A DNA stretch of 64,000 bases from Centrapalus pauciflorus. Taxonomy: Eukaryota > Streptophyta > Magnoliopsida > Asterales > Asteraceae. The translations under genes were made by a program, and so were the position numbers. The notes below the pieces were generated by a model that did no database searches, was not told the origin of the DNA, and saw nothing but the letters and a program-made list of their open reading frames with translations. The stretch is from contig JAANYP010003722.1 in the NCBI GenBank assembly GCA_020465985.1, positions 161,279 to 225,278 on the forward strand. Direction: 5' to 3'. Shown in pieces: positions 47,401 through 59,393 of this stretch (position 1 is the stretch's first letter; the number at the start of each line of letters is the position of its first letter).

Positions 47401-48576
47401 GAAGAAGAGGAAATTCCTGAGGCTGCTGTCACTACAGCAGCAGCTAAAGGAAAAGAAAAGGCAGCTGATAATCCCATGCAGCAAAAACAGGCAGAAATTC
47501 AATTTCACAAGGCCAGGGCTAAAGAGATGGGTCTTCCTATGCACAAGTACTTTGAGTTTAGAGAAGAACAGCTTCAAGCTCTGGAGGAATTGAGAAAAGA
47601 AGAAGAATCTGCTAAAGCTGCTAAATCCTTTGCACTCCAAGAAGCAAAAAAAATTAAAATGTCTACCTTGGAGGTGCAAAAGAAAATAATGGAAGCTGCC
47701 AGACAATCAGCAGGGGAGAAAGAGAAGGAAGTAGAGAAAGATACTCAGGTCTCTGTGACCAAATCAACAGTACCCCATGCAAAAGCTCAATACCACTTTG
47801 ACAACTTGGCTAAGAAAAAGTTTCATGATGTTGCTGAAAGAAGGCTAGCCAAGGAAGCAATTGTCAAAGCTGTCCCTGTATCAAGGAAAGGCAGTCAGTG
47901 GAAGCTTAAAATAACAAGGATGGGTGCAACAGGCCCAGAATTGGAAACTTATGACCATACTGATGTAGCTCAGATGGGATACAGGGAGTGGATTGAGCTG
48001 GCAGTTGCCCTGAGTGAATCAAAGTCTGAAACTGCTAAACAAATCAGGGCATATGTCAAGAAGTTGATGGAAAGAGTAAAGGATCTTGGCCTGATTTCTA
48101 AGGAAGTTAGTGAAGGTGTCTTTGTGACACATCCAAAAATAAAGGCCAGGAGGACAAGGAAGGACACAGAAATGGAGCTACTCCTTACACTGATCGAACA
48201 GGGCGACTATGCCATTGAAATGAAGGGAGTTGATCATAGCCTACCAAGTGGAATAGAGTTTGAGGATGGCAAGATTATTGAAGAACCTGAGCTGGGGGCA
48301 TTTTTCGTAGATCCCCTAACTCAGAAGAAGTGCTTCCAAAGAGCCTCAGAGCTGTACAAAGTTGATCTGAGACAACTTGTCGCCTTCAGACTTGCAGTTT
48401 CATTTAGGCAGTCTAGCAAATGGAGAGCAGCCATCTGGGATCAGCTCAGAGGCTTCTATGAAAGAGGTGAGCTCAATGAACCCAAGTTTATGTTCATCAG
48501 AAGTGAAGTTCAGGATCTTGAGGACATAAGAGATGAGCTGGAAAAGAGGTTCCAGGATCCCCCTCCAATGGATTGA
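44414..48576 (+). pseudogene. SIRE-2 third ORF (env-position protein)
   Basis: The N-terminal part (MAHRPNPFLPVFVGDD) is open to 45856, about 480 residues: a globular N domain, then a Pro/Ser/Thr-rich linker with KKKAKTAQTKSAP. The stretch 45880-46100 is full of small indels. The frame resumes at about 46108 with TAG at 46351 (CAG in SIRE-1), then is open to 48576: a Pro/Ser linker, Leu/Ser-rich coiled coil, poly-Glu, charged helix and a C-terminal domain (GSQWKLKITRMG, YREWIELAVALSES, SSKWRAAIWDQLRGF). No hydrophobic membrane segment is seen. The shared architecture with SIRE-1 suggests it was once maintained as a protein. Function unknown. Confidence 0.87.
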
Positions 48577-48925
48577 AGTCCATCTACCATCTGGGTAGGT
48601 GAAGAATGGAAGCTGTCCATCAGTTGGACAGGCTTGCCATTATCTGCTCTCAACACAAACAGTCCAAACATCTTGTACATTAGTTGTACATCATTACATA
48701 AGTTGTAATCTTTTCTTTTACATTAGTTGTAAAATACTTTAGTACATTAGTTGTACTCTTGTAAAAACATGTGTTGTTGTATGTAATCAAGAATCAGTAT
48801 ATATATAAACTGATCTTTTACTTTACTGTAATGTTGTAATTTCAATTCAGCAAAATGTACTGTAAAAATATATAATGATTTTTGATAAGACCAGCTTAGA
48901 CTGGTTATTGCAAATAGGGGGAGAT
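48577..48925 (+). other. SIRE-2 3' untranslated region and polypurine tract
   Basis: AT-rich, with several ACATTAGTTGTA words at 48670-48765, ending in the polypurine tract AAATAGGGGGAGAT before TGTTAGG. Confidence 0.85.
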
Positions 48926-50045
48926 TGTTAGGCACAAAAAGGCCTCAGTCAAACCTGTTCTACATCTGAGGGGAGATTTATAATCAAACCTGTTGATGCA
49001 TTTGAAGGTTGAATTTAAGGCCTGTTATATGTCTTATTGAAACCTGAAAATGATTGCATATTATCTAAAGCGTTTCAGTGTATGCATGTGTTGCAACTAA
49101 GAACAGTTTTGTCAAGGTTTTTCGCGAACAGGCTGGACATAAACTGCTACGCGCTCTACACTGGTGAGCAGCTTTGGGCAATTTTAAAGTTATTCTGGTT
49201 CTTTGTGAACAGAAACCTGTTCTTGTGAACAGCTTAAACCCACTTTATGAATATTGTTCCAAGTCAATCATGTATTGTTTTTTGCACAAGACAGTTTACA
49301 AAGTCGAGACAAAGGTGGAAAACAAGAACGTCAAGCTGCCCCAAGCTTGTTCTGTAAACACTGAAGACAATAAAGGTTATTTGAAAAAGGGTGACAGACC
49401 TTTTTCTTATATCAAAATAGGCCTTTACAAGGAAGAAAGACACAAAGTTGACATTCCTAAATTAGTTAAAGGCAATGCAACAGTAGACAAAGTAAAAAGA
49501 CAAAAGTTCTGCACATGTGAAGACAAGTCTGCTTTTCAGAAAAGTGCAGAAAACGTTATGTTGTCTTTTCAACAAGACTTCTCCTTTTCATTCCGTCCAA
49601 TGAAGATGTTTCTCTTAGATCCTCTAAATAAGTATAAAAGGAAGCTTCTAAGGACAGAAAGAAGTGTGAAGAAAGCTAAGTGCTGAAACCAAGAGTGAAC
49701 GTGCAAGTGTGTTTTTCATGCATGCAAGTCTGCTGTGTAATTCGGTATCTGTGTGTCTAAGCTGTTTTACATAAGCTGTTCCCTTAAAGTCTTGTAAACC
49801 CAGTGAGTGCTTCTTAGTGAGTGTATTCATTGTATACTAGTTTGAGTTTGTCTTAGACTAGTGAACATACTATTGTATCTGTCATCTCAGCTTGAACTAT
49901 TCCGCATTCAAGCTTGTTTGTAATTAACAAATTGTTGATAATACATACAAACATTGAGAAAATAGTGTGTAGTTTTTAAATTGCTGTATTCACCCCCCCT
50001 CTACAGCTTAAAGCTATATACTTTGGGAACCTCTCGGGACCTACA
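48926..50045 (+). repeat. SIRE-2 3' LTR
   Basis: It starts TGTTAGGCAC and ends GGGACCTACA. It is homologous to 36401-37505 but carries extra small indels at 49055-49370. Confidence 0.95.
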
Positions 50046-50121
50046 TGTTATTACCCGAAAATTTTTGTCCTACACTATTACATATTATTTTTCCTAACAT
50101 TACAAAGATAGATAAAGGGTA

Positions 50122-50904
50122 CTAAGTGTGGGAGTGATCAGGGGTCTCTCCCTTCTCCAACGCGTTGTGGCGCTGAGCTAGCTCCTCGTTCCGAGCCTCG
50201 CTTTCGGCTAGTCGCTGCCAAAGCTCATCCAGGCCATCCTGTTGGATGGTGAGGGCATGCTGGTTAACCCAGTATAAATTGGAGTTCTGAGTCTCCTCCC
50301 GCTCCAGACGGGCAGTCAATTCTCCAATATCCTGGTTAAGTAACCGGATTTGGAGGTCATGTCGGGAAGACCTTGCTACTAGCAGGGGTACGGTCTGGTC
50401 AGCCGTCTCCTGGGTGAGTGGTGGGATCGGTGCGGAGGATGGTCCTCTGACCTCGAACTGGGAAGGGATTCCTTTCTCTTGTCTCCACTCACGGAGAGTC
50501 TCAGGCATCCAGCCCCATCTTCTGGCGTCTACCCGTTGGTGCTGTGGTGGGGGATTTGGTTGAGGAGTCGGGATGGGAATAGACTCCCGCCTCGGTGTGA
50601 TCACCCTCTTTCGGGGTGTATACAACATCTTTGGGCCGTTTGGGTAGGGACGGTACGACTTGAATGATGGCACCGCTGGGTGGTATGGAATGCGGGCGCG
50701 GATCACCGGGGATGGTGGATCTACTCTGGCGTTGTCCTCTTCCATCGGTTCTTCTTCGTCTGATTCTTCCATTGGATCCTCGTCCTCCGAGGGGTCTTCC
50801 TCCTCGGTCGTGTCTTCCTCAGAAAATACCTCCGGGTTGTATGGGCTGGTGGGGGTATATTCCTCTTCTGAATCGGAAAAAATGATTATCTCTTGGTGGG
50901 ACAT
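50122..50904 (-). CDS. Gag-like 5' ORF of a second minus-strand LTR element (G2)
   Basis: A 260-residue frame from MSHQEIIIFSDSEEE; an in-frame Met 5 codons upstream is possible. It has a very acidic N-terminal third (Glu/Asp/Ser), a Pro/Arg-rich middle (TPRKRVITPRRESIP), RRWGWMPETLREWRQ, and a C-terminal coiled coil. No CCHC knuckle or pol domain follows. It sits ~125 bp downstream of a tRNA primer site and LTR, the place of gag. I recall similar 5' ORFs in Asteraceae gypsy elements, but the family is not certain. It may be truncated at the SIRE-2 boundary. Confidence 0.7.
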   Translation of the reverse strand: MSHQEIIIFSDSEEEYTPTSPYNPEVFSEEDTTEEEDPSEDEDPMEESDEEEPMEEDNARVDPPSPVIRARIPYHPAVPSFKSYRPYPNGPKMLYTPRKRVITPRRESIPIPTPQPNPPPQHQRVDARRWGWMPETLREWRQEKGIPSQFEVRGPSSAPIPPLTQETADQTVPLLVARSSRHDLQIRLLNQDIGELTARLEREETQNSNLYWVNQHALTIQQDGLDELWQRLAESEARNEELAQRHNALEKGETPDHSHT

Positions 50905-51026
50905 GTTTTTTACTATCAAGGTCCATGCATAGTCTTTTAGTTAGTTACAAAATATTTTCAAAATCAGTAAAACTTAAGTGCAGTTATAGTCTAGGGTACT
51001 AATGCAACCTAGTTCACTATAACTAT

Positions 51027-51039
51027 GACTCTGATACCA
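51027..51039 (-). other. Primer binding site of G2
   Basis: The minus strand reads TGGTATCAGAGTC 3 nt after the LTR terminus GGGGTGTGACA; methionine tRNA type. Confidence 0.85.
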
Positions 51040-51042
51040 ATC

Positions 51043-53420
51043 TGTCACACCCCGTTACCCCGGTTGGCAACGAAGCGCGACGTCGCGGAAGCATAACCAT
51101 AATCATAACGAACGACCACTATATAGACGTTTTTAAAATACATCGTTAAAACTTTAAAATATAGCAATATTTTACATAGTCTGATATCAGAAATGAAGTT
51201 ATCACAATACAGAGTTTTAATTACATAATTAAAATATCCAAAATAATACAGCTAAATCTCCGTTAATTTTGAATATGCATGCGACTGCATGGATGCGGAA
51301 GCTTGAAAGTAAATACGTCCGAAGACATACTTGCCTTAATTTCCTGAAAATACACGCTAAAATACGTCAACAAAATTGTTGGTGAGCTCATAGGTTTACA
51401 TGTAAATCTTACTTGTACGGACAACCACAGTAGAGTTTGAATTGATAAAATCATAAATTCAAGGTTATGTATTACATATAAACCATCATGCAACCGAAGC
51501 TTAATTAAAATGAGTTTGCCCTGTGCAGTATTCCCATACGTAATACCGTGTGTTAAATATATATGCACTCGCTGTTAGCCGACCCGAACTAACCCGAATG
51601 GGGGACATGACTCCCGATAGATCTATCCACAATATATTCACGCTTACAAATAAATGCAATCAACGGCTAATGATATAACGGCGGATGGAACCACATGTGT
51701 AATACATAATAGAAATGAAGTTGTTTTCGTGTCCATATAAAAACGGAGCATGTATTTCAACCCCATAACATAACAGTGTGAAAATAGGGGCTATGAAGAC
51801 TCACCGAGCTTGCGATGGTAAAAACGAGCGTAAAATGCTTTTTAGCGAAAATGGATGGATGATGCACCGAGTGAGTTTAATCGAGCCCTAAATGATAATA
51901 AGGACTTAATATCTCTAATATATGATAATATATATATTTATAGATTTTTATGTCTTAAATCACCCAACATTACAAGTTTATAAATAAAACCCGCTTAAAA
52001 CGTCAAGTTTATATATATATAATTTTCCAGCTTTTTCGGAGGTTTTTCGGCCTACTTTGAGGCTGTTTTTGACCAACCTCCAAAACGTTTTAGGCTTTGG
52101 TTTTCTAAAACATTAAACTACTATATACAAAAGATATTTAGAATCAAGAACGGTTTTGAGCTCGTTGGTGAAAAAGCTCGTTAAAAACCCTATGTTGGCC
52201 ATTTTTGAGCTGTCAAACTTTCGGTTTCCCAAATAATTTCTGGAGGTCTTAAACTCCAAAATAAATTATGAAAACTTCCAGATCTATAGTTAAGACATAG
52301 ATCTAACTTTTGAGACAAGAATCAACTCATTTCGATAAGTTATGAATTAGTTATGATTTTTCAAAGTCGATATAAATTTTCTGTCAAAATTCCGCATTTT
52401 ATAAACTTGAAATAACGTATGATTCTTGTTGTTTATACAAAGACTACTTGTATAAAAGTTATAAAACACATATATAATACTTCTTTTCATAATATTAACA
52501 CTTTTATGATGTGTTTATATATTCATAAACACATTTAAAGAAACAACTTAAAAACAAAAACTAGAAACTTATAAACTTGAGTTTTTATGAAACTTGTTGT
52601 TGTTGGTGACTATATATATTATGCAAGACTTATATAAACATAAATGTATGATGAAATAAGTTAGTATTAACTTACTTTGATGTGTTAGGAGTATGAAATT
52701 GAGAAGAAGTTGGAACTCTTGCAAGATTTGGACCAAGAACACTTGAATTTCACCAAGAACACTTGAATGAAAATGTTTGTAGTGTGTGTGTGTGTGTGGG
52801 ATCCGGTTTTTAGAGAGAAAAATAAGGGTTTTGGTGTGAAAATAATGAATGGGAAGCTCTCTATTTATAGGCAAAAGATGGAGGTTGAATTGATGTTGAT
52901 AAGAGGGGTGGAGTGTAAGATCTTCTTTGAATTGAAAGGAGGATGGTGTAGAGGGATTTGATGTAGAAATGTTGAGTAAAAAAAATATTTATCAAGTTCT
53001 TTATGTACCTCCTATGGGCAGATTTTTGAAGATATTATCTTGTATTTTCATTTTTTTTGTATAAATGTATTTCGAATGTATTCTTGTATTTCCTTTTTTA
53101 TGTAAATTCATAAATACTTTTGAATGCATTTGTTTAATGAATTGTTTTAGTCTTGCATAATTAATGTTAAGTAAGTGTATTAATGCATGATTAGTGTCAC
53201 TAATCATAATTTAATTATATACTTAGTTGAACTAATCCTTCGTATCATAAATCGATCGGATTAATTGATTTCCCGATTCATCGCACCAATGATTTGATTC
53301 TAATTGAGTTGAATTTTCTTATGAACATTGTTAATTACTTTGATTAATTTCTAATGACCACTGATTAGGTTATAATTGGCTATTAAATACAGATTAGGTC
53401 GTAGTTGCTAACCTGGTTTT
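51043..53420 (-). repeat. G2 5' LTR (right end approximate)
   Basis: On the minus strand the LTR ends GGTAACGGGGTGTGACA at 51043. A TATA box (CCTATAAATAG, 52861-52871 on plus as its complement) followed by a CT-rich leader supports an LTR promoter. The outer end is not certain; copia Gag coding begins at about 53425. It does not match the Gy1 LTR. Confidence 0.65.
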
Positions 53421-53424
53421 ATGC

Positions 53425-54150
53425 CGGATGTAACAACTCTACTGTTAGAAAAACGGATTTCTGAACTTCAAAAGAGGTGGGCATGTCCTTAAACTCAGTT
53501 GAATCGGAAAGAAAGATAAATTTAATTCTGAGAAAGGACATTGACTTGCTAGATGAGTATGTTGATAAACTTCTAGTCATCAACAGTGACTTAGAAAATC
53601 AACTCATTCATTTAACAAATCAACCATCAATCTTGAAAAGTGAAGTTTTCCCAGAAAATGAACAAGCATATTTTGTCAATTTAGATTCTCAACCTGTTAA
53701 AGATCATAATTGTTTTGAAACTGATGATTCGGTGAAAAACAAATGGTGAAAGAACACTCTTTAGATCTCTTTGAATATTTTGGAAATATTTTTGATGATG
53801 AAGAGTATTCACCTAGTTTTCCAAAAGATCCGATTCTTAAAAAGAACATTTTTTATGATTTTGACGATTTCGTTGCATATCTGGACTCAGATATTATTTC
53901 AAATGATGGAATTCAAGTAATTGATATGCTTTCTAAGAAACCAACGTTAAAGATCTTGGTACATGATTAAGGTAATGCAAAGGTTGTAGACATATCTCCA
54001 GAGAAGATTGATGCTCCATTATCTTCAAAACAAAATATTATTTCGATGAATGTTTCTGATATTTATCCGAAGTATAAGAATTTTTCAAAAGAGAAATCTT
54101 ATAATTCGCATAAAAATAATAAACATTTTAGGAACAATTTTAGTCTAAGA
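53425..54150 (+). pseudogene. Copia Gag remnant (C-terminal half)
   Basis: Plus strand: LLLEKRISELQKR, then a coiled coil, VNLDSQPVKDHNCFETDD, EYFGNIFDDEEYSPSFP, YDFDDFVAYL, MLSKKPTLKILVHD and KVVDISPEKIDAP. This order is typical of the Gag region before the WVPK linker in plant copia elements. Breaks: frameshifts near 53487 and 53740, and TAA at 53968. It stops at a junction near 54150. Confidence 0.65.
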
Positions 54151-54159
54151 GTTTAGCTA

Positions 54160-54967
54160 TGCCCTCGAAATAATAAACATTTTATAATTCAAAAACCAAG
54201 GCCAAAAACCCTCGAAAATTCTAAAAATTTAAATACCCTGATTTATAAGTTAAAGCATGAAGAGATTAGAATAGTTACCTGAGGTGCGATTTTGTAGAAT
54301 TAGAAGAAATTCTTGAGAAAAGAGCACAAAAAATCAAGGTTTTGTGAGTGTGAAAGTTGAAATTGGCGGTGTGCTGTTGCTTGTCAATCAAGATTGAAAG
54401 GAAGAAGAAGAAGGGCTGAATGTTGACCGACCGCACCTTTTATAGGAAAAGGGTGGGCCGGGTTGGGCCAAACAACGACCAAAATAAAAACACAAAAGAA
54501 ATTTAGGGCCTAAAAAAACTAGTAAACATAAATGATTAAAATAAAATTAAGATAGAGTAAAATAAAATAAAATAAAATAATTAGAAAATTAAATAATTAA
54601 ATAAAATCAAAGGTAAAAAGAAAAAATAATTTAAACTTTGAACAAACATTAAATCTTTTTTTATTTTTCAACTTTGCAAATTAAAAGAAGATAACAAAAC
54701 ATCTTATTATGGTTTTCAAAAGATTCAATTTAAAGCAGAATAAAAATAAAATTTGACATAAAATCTTTTTGCGATTTTCCAAGTTTTTCAAATTAAAACA
54801 AAAGAACAAAAATAAAATCTATATCTTTTTGTATTTTACAATTTTAGCAACATTAAAATAAGATTAAATAAAATTGAGATAAAATTCTCCCTTTCTCCCC
54901 ATACAAGTGTGCACACTTTCTAAAAAAATGATTTAAAAAATATTGTGCAAACTTGTAGCGAAAGACA
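54160..54967 (-). repeat. 3' LTR of a copia fragment
   Basis: The minus strand starts TGTCTTTCGC after a polypurine tract (AGGAGGGGGA, 54971-54980 as complement). A TATA box (CCTATAAAAGG) near 54440 is followed by a CT-rich leader. The far end is approximate. Confidence 0.6.
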
Positions 54968-55238
54968 TACTCCCCCTCCTATTTTTCAAATACCTAGAAC
55001 CCCGATAAATTGAAGAAAGCCTGAAAGCCCTGGATGTATTTATGTTTCCAGCTCATGATGAACATTACATACAATATTTATTAGTTTCACCAAAATTAAA
55101 GACTATCATAGATAAATGAACACAAAAAAGAATTTTGTGACACGTCCATTTTATTGAACGACCAGATATTTTCTAAATAAATAAGTTTTAGTTATGAGGA
55201 TAACATGAAAAAAAAATTATTTAAGATGTATCTGAGAT

Positions 55239-55730
55239 TCAACTAGAGGGCGGATTGAACATGCCAATATGAGATACTAAGAACTGAAAACGAGGTTCCT
55301 CTAAAGATTTAGTAAATATATCAGCAAGTTGAAACTCTGTGTCTACAAAATATAGTTTTATTGTCCCTTTTTCTACATGGTCTTTAATAAAGTGAAACCT
55401 GATGTCTATGTGCTTTGTTATTGAGTGTTGTACGGGATTGCAAGAGATAGCAATAGCACTTTGTGAATCACAGTAGATTGGGACGTTAGTGAGAGAGAAT
55501 CCATAATCATGCAACTAAGTCCTCGTTCACAGTTGCTGAGAGCAGCAACTTGCAACTGCTACGTACTCAACCTCAACTTGGGATGTGAAAACACAATTTT
55601 GCTTTTTAGAAGACCAACTCACCGGTCTATCACCCAAGAACTAATTGTATTCCACTAGATGTGCTTTTTAGATCTTTACAATAACCTACAAAATCAGCAT
55701 CAGATTAGGCAGTAAAATTGATAATTGGTT
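55239..55730 (-). pseudogene. Copia RNase H remnant
   Basis: The last 91 codons (55514-55239) are open: IYCDSQSAIAISCNPVQH, TKHIDIRFHFIKDHV, FQLADIFTKSL. Upstream, degenerate readings of the DADF...KSTSSG and SKKQN-like segments extend to about 55730. The minus-strand order RNase H, polypurine tract, LTR is the normal copia 3' end. RT and everything earlier are lost where the LARD begins. Confidence 0.82.
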
Positions 55731-56449
55731 TCTTTCTGTACCATAAACGAAGTTCGGGTGAACCGTTAAGTTAACGAAAAATGCATTTTGTAACAACCTA
55801 AACTGTGCTTAGCATTAGGCAACAAGTTTAGCATTACTAAATAGGTCAAATTTAATCTTAATTACACAATTAACAAGTTAAACGTTATTTAGTAAGTTAA
55901 ATGAAATTTGTACTAAGTAATTTCCATACAAGTTAATAAGAGAAATTATTTAAGTTATATGTGTTTAATTATTAAGTTTGTAAGTTAATAAAAGAGAAAT
56001 AAAAGACATACAACTTTTGGGGTCAAATTGTAAAATCTTAAAACTTTTGTTATATAAAAAGCCCGATTGTCTTTCACCTGCTCATTTCACCAAACCAAAT
56101 TCGTCTTACCATCTCAACACAAGGCCACGACTTCATCAAAGAACTTCACAACATCTTCAATTAAATCAAGTTTCAAGCCAAAGGAATCATCAAAGCAAAC
56201 AACAACATCAAGATTCAAGGTAATTTCATCTATTATTCATATATACATATATATGCTACGGTTCCTGGAAGTTTTATAGATGTCTAAAGGTTTTCAAATC
56301 ATCAAAATTAGACATTCTCTAGTGTTAAAAATATGAAATAAACATCATGCATGAACTGATTATGTATTCAATTGATCATATTAGCATTATGAAGGATTAA
56401 TTTTATGTTTTACAGAAAAAAACTCAGACTTAATTGTTGTTTCTGTCCG

Positions 56450-57310
56450 TAAGGTTATAATTCTGTTTTGTCCGAGAAAATGGACAAGGAAGGCCCTTCG
56501 CCTTCGGCCATAGTTTCATGATCATGTATGTGATTTTGTTACTCATTTTGGTGTCTAAATTGTCATTAAGTCTTTTATGTTGCTGCTGGAAATTTAATTA
56601 TAACAAAAAGTTATGAGTTGTGAGTGTGTGCAGTGTGTGATTGTGTGTTTGCATCTGCGTTTTGCATATGAAACTTAGTTCCGAGACTCAGAAAATATCC
56701 ACGTCTCAGATGTGTCTCAACAACCCTTAAACCACTTCTTTTGCTGTTGAAATAAAGAAAAATAGAAGAATAAAGTGTTGTGATTGTGCAGTGTGTTTGT
56801 GTATGTGATGGGTGTGTTTTGCTTATGTCTTTGGCAAGAAAAGCTGACCAAAAAAGGGCCAATGGCCTTGGGTATTTATATAGTGTTTATGTGATCATGT
56901 ATAAGCATATAATTGCCATTAATCTTGTACTTTTGCTGCTGTAATATGTTTCAAAACAGAGAAAATATAGCGCAGTGTTTTTTTTTTTTACATCTGTGTG
57001 TTTGCATTAGTGTTTCTTTTTTCTGTCTTTGGGCCATAAATAATGGCTAACAGAGTCATTCGCATTTGGCCAAGGTTTCATGAACATTCTATATGGTTTG
57101 TTGATCATTTAGATGCAACATTTACCCTTTAAACCATCAATATGTTGATGGAAATTAAAATGAAAAGAGAATGAAAAGTGCAGTCTTGTGATGTGTGTTT
57201 GTTGTTGTTTTGGATCCAAGAATGAGGCCAATAAGCCAAATGGCTTTCGGCGTTGACATTATTTCATCCTTGAATGTTTCTGAACCAAATGCATGCACAT
57301 AACACCCTTT
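56450..57310 (+). repeat. Four diverged ~200-350-bp tandem units in the LARD LTR
   Basis: Each unit has a GGCCAA...GGCCTTCGG-like word (near 56485, 56860, 57030 and 57230), then CATGATCATGTA or a relative, then a (GC)TGCTGGAAAT-like word, then a GTGTGTTTGCAT tract. Identity between units is low. Confidence 0.55.
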
Positions 57311-57716
57311 AATCCTCCCTTTTTGCGGCTGGAAATGCTGATAACCAGAAAGGAAAATAGAAAAGGACAAAGTGCAACAGTGTGTGTATGTATTCTGTGA
57401 CCTATGGACAACAACAAACTTACAAGATATTCATACACAATAGTTAAGTACATGTGTGTATGTTTGCTATGCGTAAATGTGTGTGCAGCAGGTTATGTAA
57501 GCGTGTGTGTGACAGAAGCAATAGCAACAACAACCGTAATTAAGATCATAATGTGTATTTGTGTTAAGTAAAGATCCAAGACTCGCAAATAGTGAAGTCT
57601 TGGATGTATAAAAATCAGTAACAACATGAATATACCCGTATATACATACATGTGCGCAACAACTAATCAAAGGTCATAGGTGCTTGTGTGCAAACAGAAA
57701 CGACAGTGACAACACT

Positions 57717-57967
57717 ATATATAGGGGGAGGTTCAATGGAAAACCGACATGCATCGGAAAACTTTGGGAAACTTTCATGCCCCACCACAAATGCATCACA
57801 ATTTCCGCGTGATGCATCAAATTCCATGCGTGATGCACCAAATTTCCGCGTGATGCATCAAATTTCCGCGTGATGTATCGACTTTCTGCGTGATGCATCA
57901 CCTGATCCAATGGTTATAAAGTGGTTTCCGGGTTTTCCGATGCATACAGGTTTTCTATTGAACCCAC

Positions 57968-57975
<8 letters not shown>
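57717..57975. mobile_element. MITE with an internal 20-bp tandem array
   Basis: The ends TATAGGGGGAGGTTCAATGG and the complement of CTATTGAACCCACCCCTATA form inverted repeats. It sits at the edge of TA repeats, so the target duplication is ambiguous. The interior (57785-57905) has about five copies of GCGTGATGCATCAAATTTCC with substitutions. Confidence 0.75.

Positions 57976-58060
<85 letters not shown>
57971..58060 (+). repeat. (TA)45 microsatellite
   Basis: Ninety bases of uninterrupted TA at the right edge of the MITE. Confidence 0.97.
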
Positions 58061-58064
<4 letters not shown>

Positions 58065-58131
58065 TTCTCTAACATGAGCCGTCATGTGCGTGTGTGAGGC
58101 AGAAACATTAGGGACAACACCTGATATATAC

Positions 58132-58142
<11 letters not shown>

Positions 58143-58172
<30 letters not shown>
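58143..58172 (+). repeat. (TG)15 microsatellite
   Basis: Uninterrupted TG run following a short TA run. Confidence 0.95.
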
Positions 58173-58175
<3 letters not shown>

Positions 58176-58931
58176 CATGTGTGTGTTCTTTGATTTTGGG
58201 ACAACATCAACAAAATCAGTTTAATCATATAGGCATCTTATTAGCGGGCTACAAAGCATACATATGTGTGTGATCATTTAATGCAAACAAGGCTTATAAA
58301 ATCTATACATTTGCATCAAATTATAGTATAGGGATAAGAGTGTGATCATATATAAATAGACATCGAAGCATGTGTTTATGTTCACTAGATACAAGACTCA
58401 TAATTCATGGCACTTAGCTTATAACTTAATATAAAGGCAATATGAGAAAGGACATAATGAAGCTTATGTATATTTGAATTTAAGAATTTAATTCATATGA
58501 AAGTATGTTGATTGTTCTTATTTCATAAATGAATGAGTACCATGATCGATTAAATATGCTTAAATAAATACACATGCAACATAATGAACATATGGTTATC
58601 AAATAAGGTCATGGTATGACCTTATAAGCATTCACACAAGCTTTTAGGTGCAAGTGAAACTTAATTTGACTTAAGAAAGTCACGCATGTCCATGAAATGC
58701 ATAAAAGATCATAAAGTCATTAAATCATGTCAAGGCTAAGTCATAAACCTAATCAGAATTCAACAAAGTTAAAATGACATGATAAGTCAGTAAATGCAAT
58801 AAGTCTCTTATATAAGCTTCAGAAAGTCAAATAATGCAATTGAAATACCAATTATGTTGTGTAAAACGATAAAAGCTTATGTAAATTGATTGCCATACAC
58901 TGAACAGGTTCAGCTAAATCTGAACTATGTT

Positions 58932-59075
58932 ATAAAGTCAAAGTTTGTAAAGCCAAGCCAGAAAAGTCAAGCTAAAGCTATTAAAGTCATGCCAAGCCAA
59001 TAAAGGCAAGCCAAAGTCACTAAAGTCAAGCCAAGGCCGGTAAAACCGAGCTAATGTTTGTAAAGATAAAGCTAA
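58932..59075 (+). repeat. ~20-bp minisatellite (TAAAGTCAAGCCAAAGC)
   Basis: Seven or eight adjacent diverged units, each opening TAAAG or AAAGTC and carrying AAGCCAA or AAGCTAA. Confidence 0.75.
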
Positions 59076-59212
59076 ATCCTGAGATAACTCATGTGGTGGA
59101 TATAATCCTTATGCCAAAGTCAAAGTCAACAGTCATGCATTAAAACGAGTAACTGTGAGTTTATAGATTTACTGCATTACATTCATATTATGAGATATTA
59201 TGACTTATTCAA

Positions 59213-59246
<34 letters not shown>

Positions 59247-59393
59247 ATCATGATTTACCGCCTTGTTATCAAACATTATCATATTCTGATCAAGTGAGTT
59301 GACACAAAGAAAATAACTCTATAAAGTGAAAGATGATGCTAAATGGTAAACCATTACCATAGTCATTGCTCTGTGAATTGAAGGTAATATCTC

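Larger units (their letters stand above)
36401..50045 (+). mobile_element. SIRE-2: Ty1/copia SIRE/Maximus-type retrotransposon
   Basis: A complete-length copy: 5' LTR, primer site, gag, pol, internal promoter, env-position ORF, polypurine tract and 3' LTR. It is closely similar to SIRE-1 throughout, but gag, pol and the third ORF all have lesions. It interrupts Gy1 RT on the left, but the right flank is unrelated to Gy1 RT. The 5 bp outside the LTRs differ (TGCAC left, TGTTA right). Confidence 0.95.

Noticed and set aside
50660..50932. Ser-rich plus-strand ORF
   Set aside because: Antisense shadow of the acidic Gag-like ORF of G2.
31211..53420. Gy1 and G2 as one gypsy element split by a simple SIRE-2 insertion
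   Set aside because: Their LTR ends differ (TTCACATCA versus GGGGTGTGACA), SIRE-2 has no target duplication, and the missing RT half is not on the right side of SIRE-2.
57971..58060. Scaffold or replication origin element at (TA)45
   Set aside because: Microsatellite alone is no evidence of function.
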